A DNA stretch of 8,471 bases, taken from the NCBI GenBank assembly GCA_029210905.1, contig JARGGF010000138.1, positions 1-8,471 of the forward strand. Reading direction: 5' to 3'. The notes beneath the pieces were generated by a model. The model was not told the origin of the DNA. It worked only from the letters and a program-made list of their open reading frames with translations, and ran no database searches. The DNA comes from Bacteroidales bacterium. Lineage in GTDB: Bacteria > Bacteroidota > Bacteroidia > Bacteroidales > NBLH01. The position numbers and the translations under genes are program-made. Below are positions 1 through 6,782 of this stretch, in pieces (position 1 is the first letter of the stretch; each line of letters begins with the position of its first letter).

Positions 1-23
1 TTAGTAATTGATGTATTTTCCAT
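1..23 (-). CDS. Possible 5' end of a divergent gene cut by the left edge (very tentative)
   Basis: On the minus strand an ATG at 21-23 opens a frame reading MENTSIT that is still open at the window edge. On the plus strand one frame is also open from position 1 to a stop at 46-48, so the same bases could be the tail of an upstream plus-strand gene. Seven codons are too few to choose between these, or to support either. A weak -7-like box (TAATTTTA, one mismatch to TAnnTTTG) lies just upstream of the minus-strand ATG. It is listed only because the edge prevents a decision. Confidence 0.15.
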
Positions 24-70
24 AAAATTTTATATAAAATTAGGGTAAACATTTAACCAGATTCTAACCC

Positions 71-99
71 GAATTATTCATAAAACTTATGAATAATTC
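71..99. repeat. Perfect 13-bp inverted repeat (hairpin)
   Basis: Arms 71-83 (GAATTATTCATAA) and 87-99 (TTATGAATAATTC) are exact reverse complements around a 3-nt centre. It is the first of four neighbouring palindromes in 71-240. No T-run follows, so it is not a standard intrinsic terminator on the plus strand, but it could end or protect an upstream transcript. Confidence 0.8.
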
Positions 100-109
100 C
101 GACTGCCTG

Positions 110-128
110 TCCCGATTTTTCATCGGGA
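110..128. repeat. 7-bp GC-rich hairpin, TCCCGAT...ATCGGGA
   Basis: Arms 110-116 and 122-128 pair perfectly around a 5-nt T-rich loop. The left arm's CCCGAT (111-116) could instead pair with a second ATCGGG at 179-184, which would enclose the next hairpin. The two pairings are mutually exclusive. Confidence 0.7.
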
Positions 129-130
129 AC

Positions 131-178
131 TTAGAAAATGTAAGGGTTTCAGCGAGCTGAAACGCCAACATTTTCTAA
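131..178. repeat. Two-part symmetric hairpin
   Basis: Outer arms 131-141 (TTAGAAAATGT) and 168-178 (ACATTTTCTAA) are perfect reverse complements. Inner arms 146-153 (GTTTCAGC) and 156-163 (GCTGAAAC) are also perfect. A 4x4 internal loop (142-145 and 164-167) separates them. The terminal loop is only GA, so the closing C-G pair must open if it folds as RNA. No open frame crosses it convincingly. It could be a REP-like or MITE-like palindrome, or part of a structured RNA. Confidence 0.8.
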
Positions 179-189
179 ATCGGGGTTAA

Positions 190-240
190 CCTGTTTAACC
201 CATAAACTTTGAAAAATATAAAGTTTATGAATTAAACAGG
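190..240. repeat. Nested 9-bp and 10-bp inverted repeats
   Basis: Outer arms 190-198 (CCTGTTTAA) and 232-240 (TTAAACAGG), and inner arms 201-210 (CATAAACTTT) and 220-229 (AAAGTTTATG), are all perfect. They are separated by 2-nt bulges on each side and a 9-nt A-rich loop. The left outer arm is also used by an overlapping alternative hairpin, 183-189 (GGGTTAA) with 195-201 (TTAACCC), so this element also has two competing folds. Confidence 0.8.
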
Positions 241-267
241 CTAAAATTAAAAGAAAAATCTGACACC

Positions 268-513
268 GTGTTTGGCAATACTACATTTTATAAAATAATT
301 GCAATACGGTAGCCTACAATTTATCATTTTTTTTATAAAATGGAATACTGTAGCGTACAATTTTGCATATATAAAGTAAAATGCTTTGCTGTAGCCTACA
401 ATATAACAGTTTAAAGAAAGTAAGGCTTGCTGTAGCCTACAATTGAACATTTAAACAAAAAAAGGCTTTGTTGCAGGCCATTTTGTCAGCATTTATTAAT
501 GTTAATTCAATAC
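268..513. repeat. 41-bp-periodic array of an 11-bp dyad (TGTAGCCTACA)
   Basis: The 12-mer GTAGCCTACAAT, or a one-base variant, starts at 309, 350 (variant GTAGCGTACAAT), 391 and 432: exactly 41 bp apart each time. The core is an odd-centred dyad TGTAG-C-CTACA, perfect at 390-400 and 431-441 and with one arm mismatch in the other two. Decayed copies sit in register at 268 and 473. Unit 268-308 still matches the next unit in its distal half (for example CATTTT and AATAC). The approximately 29 bp between cores is AT-rich and diverges freely. Because 41 is not a multiple of three, the repeat would be read in a different frame in each copy, so it is not a protein repeat. The 41-bp spacing is close to four helical turns, which would put all dyads on nearly the same face of the DNA, as expected of a multi-site operator or iteron-like array. 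No bound factor can be named from the sequence. Confidence 0.85.
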
Positions 514-569
514 CGTTTAGTTAACAAATAGGGATTCACTCTTTTGTCACGTATCCGTTCACCAGCAGA

Positions 570-609
570 TTGGTCACTGGTCATTTAATGACTAATGACC
601 AGTGACCAA
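570..609. repeat. Perfect 16-bp inverted repeat
   Basis: Arms 570-585 (TTGGTCACTGGTCATT) and 594-609 (AATGACCAGTGACCAA) are exact reverse complements around an 8-nt centre. There is no trailing T-run and no flanking transposase. The arms themselves contain repeated TGGTCA/TGACCA words. It could be an interspersed palindromic repeat or a small decayed mobile element; a copy count in the genome would decide. Confidence 0.85.
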
Positions 610-775
610 CATAACGAAGTGTACTTCAGCTTGTGAAAAATGTCTAATGACTTCGTTGATTTTCAGGAATGAGCTTATCTAAAGGACATTGAAGGTTAAT
701 TGTTTACCTAGGGTAAAGCTATTAATTATTGGGGAGGTATTAATTGGACTACTGCTAAATTTCAAAAGAAATTAC

Positions 776-783
776 TATATTTG
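776..783 (+). promoter_or_regulatory. Bacteroidota-type -7 box for the sensor kinase gene
   Basis: TATATTTG matches the Bacteroidota -7 consensus TAnnTTTG at every fixed position and lies 72 bp before the ATG at 856, which would give a leader of roughly 65 nt. The expected TTTG -33 element about 20 bp further upstream is not clearly present, so the call rests on the -7 box and its position. Confidence 0.45.
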
Positions 784-855
784 TTATAGAGAGGCACTAA
801 CTAAAAAACAGCTTACCACATAGCAAAGGGCTTTAAATACTAATAAAAAAAAATA

Positions 856-3800
856 ATGCCGGGTAAAATTGCACATCATATACTTTTCTTTTGGTCTTTT
901 GTATTATCCCTGGTCTTATTTTCTCCTGACATCTATTCGCAGAACGAAATTGTAAAGTTTGACAGAATATCTACTAACCAGGGCTTGTCTGAAAGTACAG
1001 TAATGTGCATTATGCAGGACAGCATAGGGTTTATGTGGTTTGGCACCTATGATGGATTGAATATGTATGATGGGTATAACTTTACTGTTTTCAAGAAAAA
1101 TTTAAAAGATACGAACAGTTTAAGCAATAATTTAATCCGAACAATATTTGAAGAAAAGCAAGGTGTTTTCTGGATTGGAACTGATTATGGGCTTAATAAA
1201 TATGTGAGGTCAACCTCCACATTTACAAGATATTTTGTACCTGTAACTTCGAAATTTAATAGTGTTGAATCAAACAGGATAAATGCTATTTTCGTGGATA
1301 GTGAAGGTGTTTTTTGGGTTGGATCGGCTAATGGTTTATTTAAATTTGATAAAATTTCGGGATATTTTTCAAGGTACCCGGAAATTGCAGCTGGCGATAC
1401 TTCAAAACCTGTTTTACGATACATCTATGCCATTTTTGAAGATAAAAATGGAAAACTTTGGGCAGGAACTGACGGTGAAGGTTTGGTGAGAATAGATAAA
1501 CAAACTGGCGGATATAAAACATGGCAAAACATTCCTGAGGAGAATACCAGCATTGCAGATAATGATGTTTTTTGTTTTTACGAGATTTCAGACACTAGTA
1601 TGATGCTGGGTACATTCGGCGGAGGCTTAAATGTTTTTAATAAGCAATCCGGAGAATTTTACAGCTTTCTGAATAATACAAATAACCCAAAAAGCATTAG
1701 TGAAAATAACATTTTGGCATGTTGTGAAAAAGATGGGTATTTATGGCTGGGCACTTATGAAAGCGGAATCAATACATTTGAATTAAAAACAGCAGGTAAA
1801 ACCGGCAAAAATATTTCTTCCTTTACCCGGTATACTCATGATAAAAATAATCTTAACAGCATAAGCAGCAATGCAATTCGCTCAATGTATGAAGACAGAG
1901 GAGGCGTATTTTGGATTGGGACACTAGGGGGCGGAATTAGCAAACACGACAGGAAAAAAACAAAATTTAAACATTATAAATCAACCCTTTCACCAGAAAC
2001 TTATGGAATTTCAAAAGATAAAGATGGTATATTATGGATTGGTACGTCTGAAGGTCTGGAAAGTTTTAACCCAAAAACCGCTAAATTCAGGCAATATTTC
2101 TTAAACAATGCTTTTACAAATAATTCGATAAGCAATAATATCCGAAAAATTTATCATGACAGATCCGGAACACTTTGGATAGGGACCAGAAACAGCGGGC
2201 TGTTTAAATTTGATAAAAAAAATGGAGCTTTTGTGCATTATTCATACAGTGATGATGATTCAACAAGTTTAAGCTACAATTATGTTACCGATATTTTTGA
2301 AGATAGTGAAGGTAGTTTTTGGATTGGCACTGACGAAGGTCTGAATAAAATGGATAGAAATACGGGTAAATTTATTTGCTATACCAGAAATAAATATAAC
2401 ATAAATAACTCTGTTAGATGTGTGTACGAAGATAATTCAAAAACCCTGTGGATTGGTACAAGATCCGGATTATTTAAATATGATAAAGCAACTGATAATT
2501 TTAAATCTTATCAAAGCAACCTAAATGACACAAACTCACTAAGTAACAATTATGTTTTTACAATATTTGAAGATGTTTCAGGAAGATTGTGGATAGGCAC
2601 TCTTGATGGCCTGAATTTATTCAACCCGAAAACAGAGACTTTTACCCAATATCATGAAAATGATGGCTTACCAAATGAATCAATTTATGGAATACTCGAA
2701 GATGAGAAAAAAAACCTTTGGCTGAGTACTACCAAAGGCATCTCAAAATTTGATCCTGAGCATAATACTTTTCGAAATTATACCACAGTTGATGGTCTGC
2801 AGTCTGACCAATTTAATACAGCTGCTTTCAAAAATTCAGAGGGAAGAATGTTTTTTGGAGGCAATAATGGATATAATGCTTTTTATCCTGATAGTATTGT
2901 AGATTCAGAATATCGGCCTAATATAGTTATGGTTGATTTTAGGATATTTAACAAGTCAGTTGGTGTTGGCGATAAAAAAGAAAACCGCTCTATTCTTGAC
3001 AAAAATATTGTGGTTACAAAAGAAATAGTGCTGTCGTATAAAGAATATATGTTTTCATTTGAATTTGCCGCCTTGGACTTTTCGGCTCCAGGAAATATTA
3101 AATATGCCTACAAGATGGAAAACTTCGAATCAGATTGGAATTATATCGGAGCTGATAGACGTTTTGCCACCTATACCAATCTTCCTCCGGGCGAGTATAT
3201 TTTTAAAGTAAAAGCAACCAATTCTGATGGAATCTGGACCCATGGTGAAACTTCCATCAAAATAATTGTTACACCTCCCTATTGGAAAACATGGTGGTTT
3301 AGAATTGGCATTTTTATTTCCTTTGTTATTATTCTGTTTTTGGTATACAAATTAAGAATTAAAAACCTTAAAAAACAGAAAGAAACGCTTGAGCAGCAGG
3401 TGAAAGAACGCACCTTAAAGCTAGAACAGTCTTATAATAATGTAAAAAACCTAAGTGAAACAGGAAACAAAATTACCGCATGTTTATCTGTTGAAACAAT
3501 AATTAATGTGGTATACGAAAATGTTAATCAACTCATGGATGCCTCAATTTTTGGAATTGGGGTTTTTAATAACGAAAAGCAAAGAATTGATTTTTTTGGA
3601 ACTAAAGAAAAGGGGATAACTTTACCCTTTTACAGTTTTGATATAACTGATGAAACAAGGCTTGCACAGTGGTGTTTGAAAAATCAAAAAGAGGTATTGA
3701 TTAATGATTTTCAAAAGGAATATAAAAACTATTTACCTGCCTTTTCTGAGCCTAAAGCTGGCGAAATTCCCGAATCGGTTATCTATATTCCCCTTAGCTT

Positions 3801-4797
3801 AAAAGAGATCCCTATTGGGGTTATTACTGTTCAAAGTTTTAATAAATCTGCTTATAATGCTTATCATGCAGATATTTTAAGAAATATTGGTGCATATACA
3901 AGTATAGCCCTTGACAATGCAAAAGCGTATCATCAAATTGAAAAACAGGCTAAAAACCTTGAAATAAAAAATAAACAACTTAAAGAAAGCCATGAAGAAG
4001 AGTTGCAATTAAACGAAGAATTGTTGCAGAAAAATGAATTGCTTCATAAGCAAAGCGAACAACTTGAGCAAGCCTTGCAGCGGTTAAAGAAAACACAGTC
4101 ACAACTCATTCAGGCTGAAAAAATGGCTTCGGTTGGAATACTTACATCAGGCATAGCCCATGAAATTAATAATCCTTTAAATTTTATTCAAGGTGGCGTA
4201 GCCGCTATAGAAAATTATGTAGATGAAAATATTCAAGGCCATGTAAACAATTTAATGCCATTTCTTAATTATATCAATGAAGGTGTTAGCAGGGCTTCAG
4301 CCATTGTTGACAGCCTTAACAGACTGGGCAGCAAAAGTGAACTTCAGAAACAAAAATGTGATATAAATTTAATAATTGATAATTGCCTTCTTGCTTTATC
4401 AAACTACTTAAATGAAAGGATTCAGGTAGAAAAAAACTATGTGGATGTGAAGTATGAATTAATTGGCGATGAAAGTGAGTTGCTGCAGGTTTTTTTGAAT
4501 GTAATTACAAATGCATTTCAGGCAATCCCCGAAAAAGGCATTGTTAAAATAATTACCCAGATTGAGGATGATGTATTGAATGCATTTATATCAGATAATG
4601 GCGTCGGTATAAGTGAAGAGCATATTAAAAAGGTGGCAGATCCTTTCTTTACCACAAAAGTACCAGGTATTGGCACCGGGCTGGGTATGTCAATAGCCTA
4701 TTCTATTATCCAAAAACATGGCGGGAGTATTAAGTATAAATCCAAACCGGGCAATGGTACCACTGTGAAAATATCCCTTCCTGTTAAGAAAATATAA
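856..4797 (+). CDS. Sensor histidine kinase with two-component propeller, Y_Y_Y, GAF and HATPase domains
   Basis: Predicted inner-membrane sensor kinase with a periplasmic input domain. In order: signal peptide (about 1-28, ending before Q29); 14 Reg_prop repeats (about 51-682) built on a W-x-GT-x-x-GL pattern, enough for two seven-bladed propellers; Y_Y_Y beta-sandwich (about 750-808); one membrane span (about 814-834); a short coil; a GAF domain (about 868-1024); a long Q/E/L-rich coiled coil (about 1024-1088); HisKA with H-box GIAHEINNPLNF and phospho-acceptor H1102; HATPase with N-box residue N1219, G1 box DNGVGI (1247-1252), F box DPFF (1262-1265) and G2 box GIGTGLG (1271-1277). All catalytic boxes look intact. 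The first 830 residues resemble HTCS sensors, but the cytoplasmic GAF and coil are additions and there is no receiver or AraC-type domain at the C-terminus. A separate response regulator is therefore expected, and none is in the window. The ATG at 856 is supported by the signal peptide directly after it. The input ligand is unknown. Confidence 0.95.
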   Translation: MPGKIAHHILFFWSFVLSLVLFSPDIYSQNEIVKFDRISTNQGLSESTVMCIMQDSIGFMWFGTYDGLNMYDGYNFTVFKKNLKDTNSLSNNLIRTIFEEKQGVFWIGTDYGLNKYVRSTSTFTRYFVPVTSKFNSVESNRINAIFVDSEGVFWVGSANGLFKFDKISGYFSRYPEIAAGDTSKPVLRYIYAIFEDKNGKLWAGTDGEGLVRIDKQTGGYKTWQNIPEENTSIADNDVFCFYEISDTSMMLGTFGGGLNVFNKQSGEFYSFLNNTNNPKSISENNILACCEKDGYLWLGTYESGINTFELKTAGKTGKNISSFTRYTHDKNNLNSISSNAIRSMYEDRGGVFWIGTLGGGISKHDRKKTKFKHYKSTLSPETYGISKDKDGILWIGTSEGLESFNPKTAKFRQYFLNNAFTNNSISNNIRKIYHDRSGTLWIGTRNSGLFKFDKKNGAFVHYSYSDDDSTSLSYNYVTDIFEDSEGSFWIGTDEGLNKMDRNTGKFICYTRNKYNINNSVRCVYEDNSKTLWIGTRSGLFKYDKATDNFKSYQSNLNDTNSLSNNYVFTIFEDVSGRLWIGTLDGLNLFNPKTETFTQYHENDGLPNESIYGILEDEKKNLWLSTTKGISKFDPEHNTFRNYTTVDGLQSDQFNTAAFKNSEGRMFFGGNNGYNAFYPDSIVDSEYRPNIVMVDFRIFNKSVGVGDKKENRSILDKNIVVTKEIVLSYKEYMFSFEFAALDFSAPGNIKYAYKMENFESDWNYIGADRRFATYTNLPPGEYIFKVKATNSDGIWTHGETSIKIIVTPPYWKTWWFRIGIFISFVIILFLVYKLRIKNLKKQKETLEQQVKERTLKLEQSYNNVKNLSETGNKITACLSVETIINVVYENVNQLMDASIFGIGVFNNEKQRIDFFGTKEKGITLPFYSFDITDETRLAQWCLKNQKEVLINDFQKEYKNYLPAFSEPKAGEIPESVIYIPLSLKEIPIGVITVQSFNKSAYNAYHADILRNIGAYTSIALDNAKAYHQIEKQAKNLEIKNKQLKESHEEELQLNEELLQKNELLHKQSEQLEQALQRLKKTQSQLIQAEKMASVGILTSGIAHEINNPLNFIQGGVAAIENYVDENIQGHVNNLMPFLNYINEGVSRASAIVDSLNRLGSKSELQKQKCDINLIIDNCLLALSNYLNERIQVEKNYVDVKYELIGDESELLQVFLNVITNAFQAIPEKGIVKIITQIEDDVLNAFISDNGVGISEEHIKKVADPFFTTKVPGIGTGLGMSIAYSIIQKHGGSIKYKSKPGNGTTVKISLPVKKI

Positions 4798-4799
4798 AT

Positions 4800-5636
4800 T
4801 TAATCCTGGAATTTTATCAATTTTCCACCCCTTACAAAATAGATGATACCTGATTGAACTACAGTAAGCAATAATCCGGCTATTTGCCCAAATACCATTA
4901 AAAAAAGATAGAATAGAAATATAAATTTACCTTCAAGTAAATCAAAAACAGTAACTTCAGTCATGGTTAGCCCGAAAAAAAACGCATTGTGAAGGGCTGT
5001 CAATTGAAAAATAGGTTTTGAAGCGTTAATCTTAATAAATAGCTTAGAATAAGACCATACACTTAAAAAAGAGATGAGAAAGGTAATCAGATAAAACAAA
5101 TATTCCCCAAATTTTCCCAAATTGGAATAGCCCAAATTTCCTGGCAGGATTGCTGGTTGCAAAAACAAAAATGTAAGCAGACTAAAATTAAACGAATGTT
5201 TTAGATAGCTGCGCGAAGAGATTTTTTCTAACAATCTTAGAAGTGTATTCTTATTTTTTTCCCCAATTCCTATTACCAGTTCATTACCATGGTCTGTTTC
5301 TATCCTGGTCTTTTTTGCCAGATTGTTTTCAGAATGTTGGTCAATGATTTTATCATCTTCCAATTCATCAGTTGGATAAAAAGAATATACATACTTTAGA
5401 AACTCGCCACATTCTGCCATACTTAATCTAAGTACAGTAGGATTATAGTCTTCTTTCAGGTAAAAGATTTCATCATTGCCTTCCGCTACTTTGCTTAAGC
5501 TAAAACTTTTTTGTTCAACCTTATTTTCGAGTAACTTTTTCAGGCGCCTTGCCATTTTACTGTTTTTTGAACTCTGGCTGAAAGAATACCATTGACGAAA
5601 ATCATTGTTAGAATCTGTAGATTGATGACTGTTCAT
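4800..5636 (-). CDS. Unrecognised membrane protein, hydrophilic N-half and multi-span C-half
   Basis: The 278-residue protein matches no family I recognise. Residues 1-145 are hydrophilic, rich in S, K, E and N, with a basic stretch at 28-39 (MARRLKKLLENK) and no signal peptide, so this half is probably cytoplasmic. Residues about 147-165, 177-200, 212-232 and 238-268 are hydrophobic; the last is long enough for one span plus a re-entrant turn, so four or five crossings are possible. A notable segment is ALHNAFFFGLTMTEVTVFDL (214-233), with polar residues inside a hydrophobic stretch. It has no same-strand neighbour and is convergent with the sensor kinase, with two bases between the stop codons. 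The ATG at 5634-5636 has no Shine-Dalgarno sequence but a good -7 box lies upstream; M28 is a possible alternative start. The reading frame is well supported by length and composition, the function is not. Confidence 0.8.
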   Translation of the reverse strand: MNSHQSTDSNNDFRQWYSFSQSSKNSKMARRLKKLLENKVEQKSFSLSKVAEGNDEIFYLKEDYNPTVLRLSMAECGEFLKYVYSFYPTDELEDDKIIDQHSENNLAKKTRIETDHGNELVIGIGEKNKNTLLRLLEKISSRSYLKHSFNFSLLTFLFLQPAILPGNLGYSNLGKFGEYLFYLITFLISFLSVWSYSKLFIKINASKPIFQLTALHNAFFFGLTMTEVTVFDLLEGKFIFLFYLFLMVFGQIAGLLLTVVQSGIIYFVRGGKLIKFQD

Positions 5637-5682
5637 TTGATATCTTTTGTGGGTTAAAAGAAAAGATTTTTTTTATCTTAGA

Positions 5683-5690
5683 CAAAATTA
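5683..5690 (-). promoter_or_regulatory. -7 box for the minus-strand membrane protein gene
   Basis: On the minus strand this reads TAATTTTG, matching TAnnTTTG at every fixed position, 46 bp before the ATG at 5636. A TTTG (plus-strand 5704-5707) lies upstream, but only 13 bp away, shorter than the usual spacing of about 20 bp. The call is therefore moderate. Confidence 0.45.
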
Positions 5691-5815
5691 GAACTAATTT
5701 TCACAAATTGCAGCTGAATATTTCCACAAGGCTGGTAGGGATATGAAATAATTGGCTTTTTTCCCTTATACCAGCATTTTTAATTAGTTATTATGAAACT
5801 AAATAACTATGATAC

Positions 5816-5875
5816 ACCAATACACAAATAACCAATACACAAATAACCAATACACAAATCACCAATACACAAATC
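5816..5875. repeat. Four tandem copies of a 15-bp repeat
   Basis: The unit ACCAATACACAAAT(A/C) is repeated four times head to tail (5816-5830, 5831-5845, 5846-5860, 5861-5875). The only differences are the last base, A in the first two copies and C in the last two. It is intergenic and not part of a supported gene. Near-identity of the copies suggests recent slippage or recombination. Confidence 0.9.
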
Positions 5876-5986
5876 ACCTGTAACCAATAACATCTCTGAA
5901 TTTCTAAAAATCATTTTATCATAATGTTCACTTTTCTAAAACTTTAAGTACTTTAGTCACTCAAAACTCTTAAATTTATTAAACTT

Positions 5987-6334
5987 ATGGATATAGCTAG
6001 CTCTTTTGATTTTAGGATGGTATGGTCTGCATTAAGCGGACTGGGTTCTTTGGTGGTATTTGGCATTTGTGTGTATTTCGTGATTGCAAAACCTGCAATC
6101 GACAGCATTTTGCTTGTAATTGGTTCATTTATACATATGCTTACTTCTCTTTTTTATTCGGTAGGGATGGTAATTTTTTCTAATATATATGGAATGGATG
6201 TTTATAGCAATCGATGGATTTTTAGTATTATTGGTTTTATAAGTTTAATTGGTACAATTTGCTTTACAGCCGGATTAATCATATTGATAATTAATTATGT
6301 TAACCAATACAAAAGGTTAAGAATGGATGTTTAA
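5987..6334 (+). CDS. Small integral membrane protein, first of a paralogous pair
   Basis: 115 residues, mostly hydrophobic, with likely spans at about 12-33, 40-64 and 78-104 and a basic tail (YKRLR, 108-112). I do not recognise the family. It aligns without gaps over its whole length with the next gene product; by hand count 25 of 115 positions are identical, including W13-S14, I45-G46-S47, H50, S54, G60, S86, I88-G89-T90, G96, L100 and Y104-V105. The shared H50 within the second span is the most suggestive residue. The next gene starts 24 bp after this stop, so they are almost certainly co-transcribed. The ATG at 5987 aligns with the paralogue's start, which supports it. No Shine-Dalgarno sequence is visible. 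Confidence 0.8.
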   Translation: MDIASSFDFRMVWSALSGLGSLVVFGICVYFVIAKPAIDSILLVIGSFIHMLTSLFYSVGMVIFSNIYGMDVYSNRWIFSIIGFISLIGTICFTAGLIILIINYVNQYKRLRMDV

Positions 6335-6358
6335 AATTATAACATTAATTTAAAAAAT

Positions 6359-6712
6359 ATGGAAATAGTTGATGCGTATAATTTGAAAGTGCTATGGTCT
6401 TACGGTGGCATAGTCTTTAATTTTGTAATATTAATTGTTTGCTTCTCATTTCTTTTCTTTAAACGAAGTGCAGAAATTGCATTAATTTGTATAGGTTCAG
6501 CCTTTCATTTTATATCTTCTATGATAACCTTGTATGGTTATTTGGCCTTATCCGGCAGAATTAGCCCGGTATATTTTGATGAAAATGAAATATACTTTGT
6601 ATCAAATGCTCTCTCCGCAATTGGTACAACCTTTCTTTTCGTCGGTATAGTTGTTCTATTTGTTATATATGTCCGAACTACCAGGAAAATGGAACTGGGA
6701 AATAATGCTTAG
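6359..6712 (+). CDS. Small integral membrane protein, second of a paralogous pair
   Basis: 117 residues, hydrophobic, three likely spans at about 12-34, 40-64 and 78-105, and a short charged tail (RTTRK, 106-110). It is a diverged gapless homologue of the preceding gene product: W13, S14, IGS (45-47), H50, S54, G60, IGT (88-90), G96 and Y104 are shared. The loop between spans 2 and 3 is acidic here (DENE, 74-77), whereas the partner has SNRW at the same place, so the two may have specialised or form a heteromer (inference). The start is set by alignment to the partner. It is followed 70 bp later by the DsrE-family gene on the same strand. Function unknown. Confidence 0.8.
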   Translation: MEIVDAYNLKVLWSYGGIVFNFVILIVCFSFLFFKRSAEIALICIGSAFHFISSMITLYGYLALSGRISPVYFDENEIYFVSNALSAIGTTFLFVGIVVLFVIYVRTTRKMELGNNA

Positions 6713-6782
6713 ATTGATTATCTTATATAATCTATTGTATTGCAATTACACGAGATAAAAACCTGAATTAAATAATTACCGC

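Larger units (their letters stand above)
485..855. other. Non-coding stretch upstream of the sensor kinase
   Basis: No supported gene is seen here. Besides the 570-609 inverted repeat and the 776-783 promoter box, which are listed separately, it holds two smaller dyads. One is 613-620 (AACGAAGT) with 650-657 (ACTTCGTT), which overlaps the short dyad GAAGT-GT-ACTTC at 616-627. The other is TTTACC-TAG-GGTAAA at 703-717, about 60 bp upstream of the -7 box and a possible operator. The GGGGAGGT at about 731-738 looks like a ribosome binding site but has no usable frame after it. Confidence 0.6.
5637..5986. other. Divergent intergenic region with a minisatellite
   Basis: 350 bp between the minus-strand membrane protein gene and the plus-strand small-membrane pair. 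It holds the minus-strand -7 box (5683-5690), an 8-bp dyad TAGTTATT/AATAACTA (5785-5792 and 5802-5809) and the 15-bp tandem repeat at 5816-5875. For the plus-strand pair only a weak -7-like TACTTTAG (5949-5956, one mismatch) is visible. No gene is supported here. Confidence 0.6.

Noticed and set aside
131..240. Integron attC site
   Set aside because: Hairpins are present, but I find no correctly placed RYYYAAC/GTTRRRY pair, the stems are too symmetric, and there is no integrase or cassette structure.
247..450. Minus-strand open frame of 67 codons across the 41-bp array
   Set aside because: The 41-bp repeat is read in a different frame in each copy, the product is low-complexity, and the DNA pattern explains the open frame. 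Not a gene.
268..513. CRISPR array
   Set aside because: The conserved part is only about 12-20 bp, degenerate between copies, with AT-rich spacers that partly resemble each other, and no cas gene is nearby.
731..758. Leader peptide after GGGGAGGT
   Set aside because: The only nearby start is a TTG that gives three more codons before a stop, and it lies upstream of the likely promoter.
1185..1522. Short open frames on both strands inside the kinase gene
   Set aside because: They are shadows of a continuous 1313-codon frame with regular propeller repeats.
6715..6731. Dyad GATTAT-CTTAT-ATAATC as a terminator after the small-membrane pair
   Set aside because: The stem is only 6 bp, entirely AT except for its ends, and has no following T-run.
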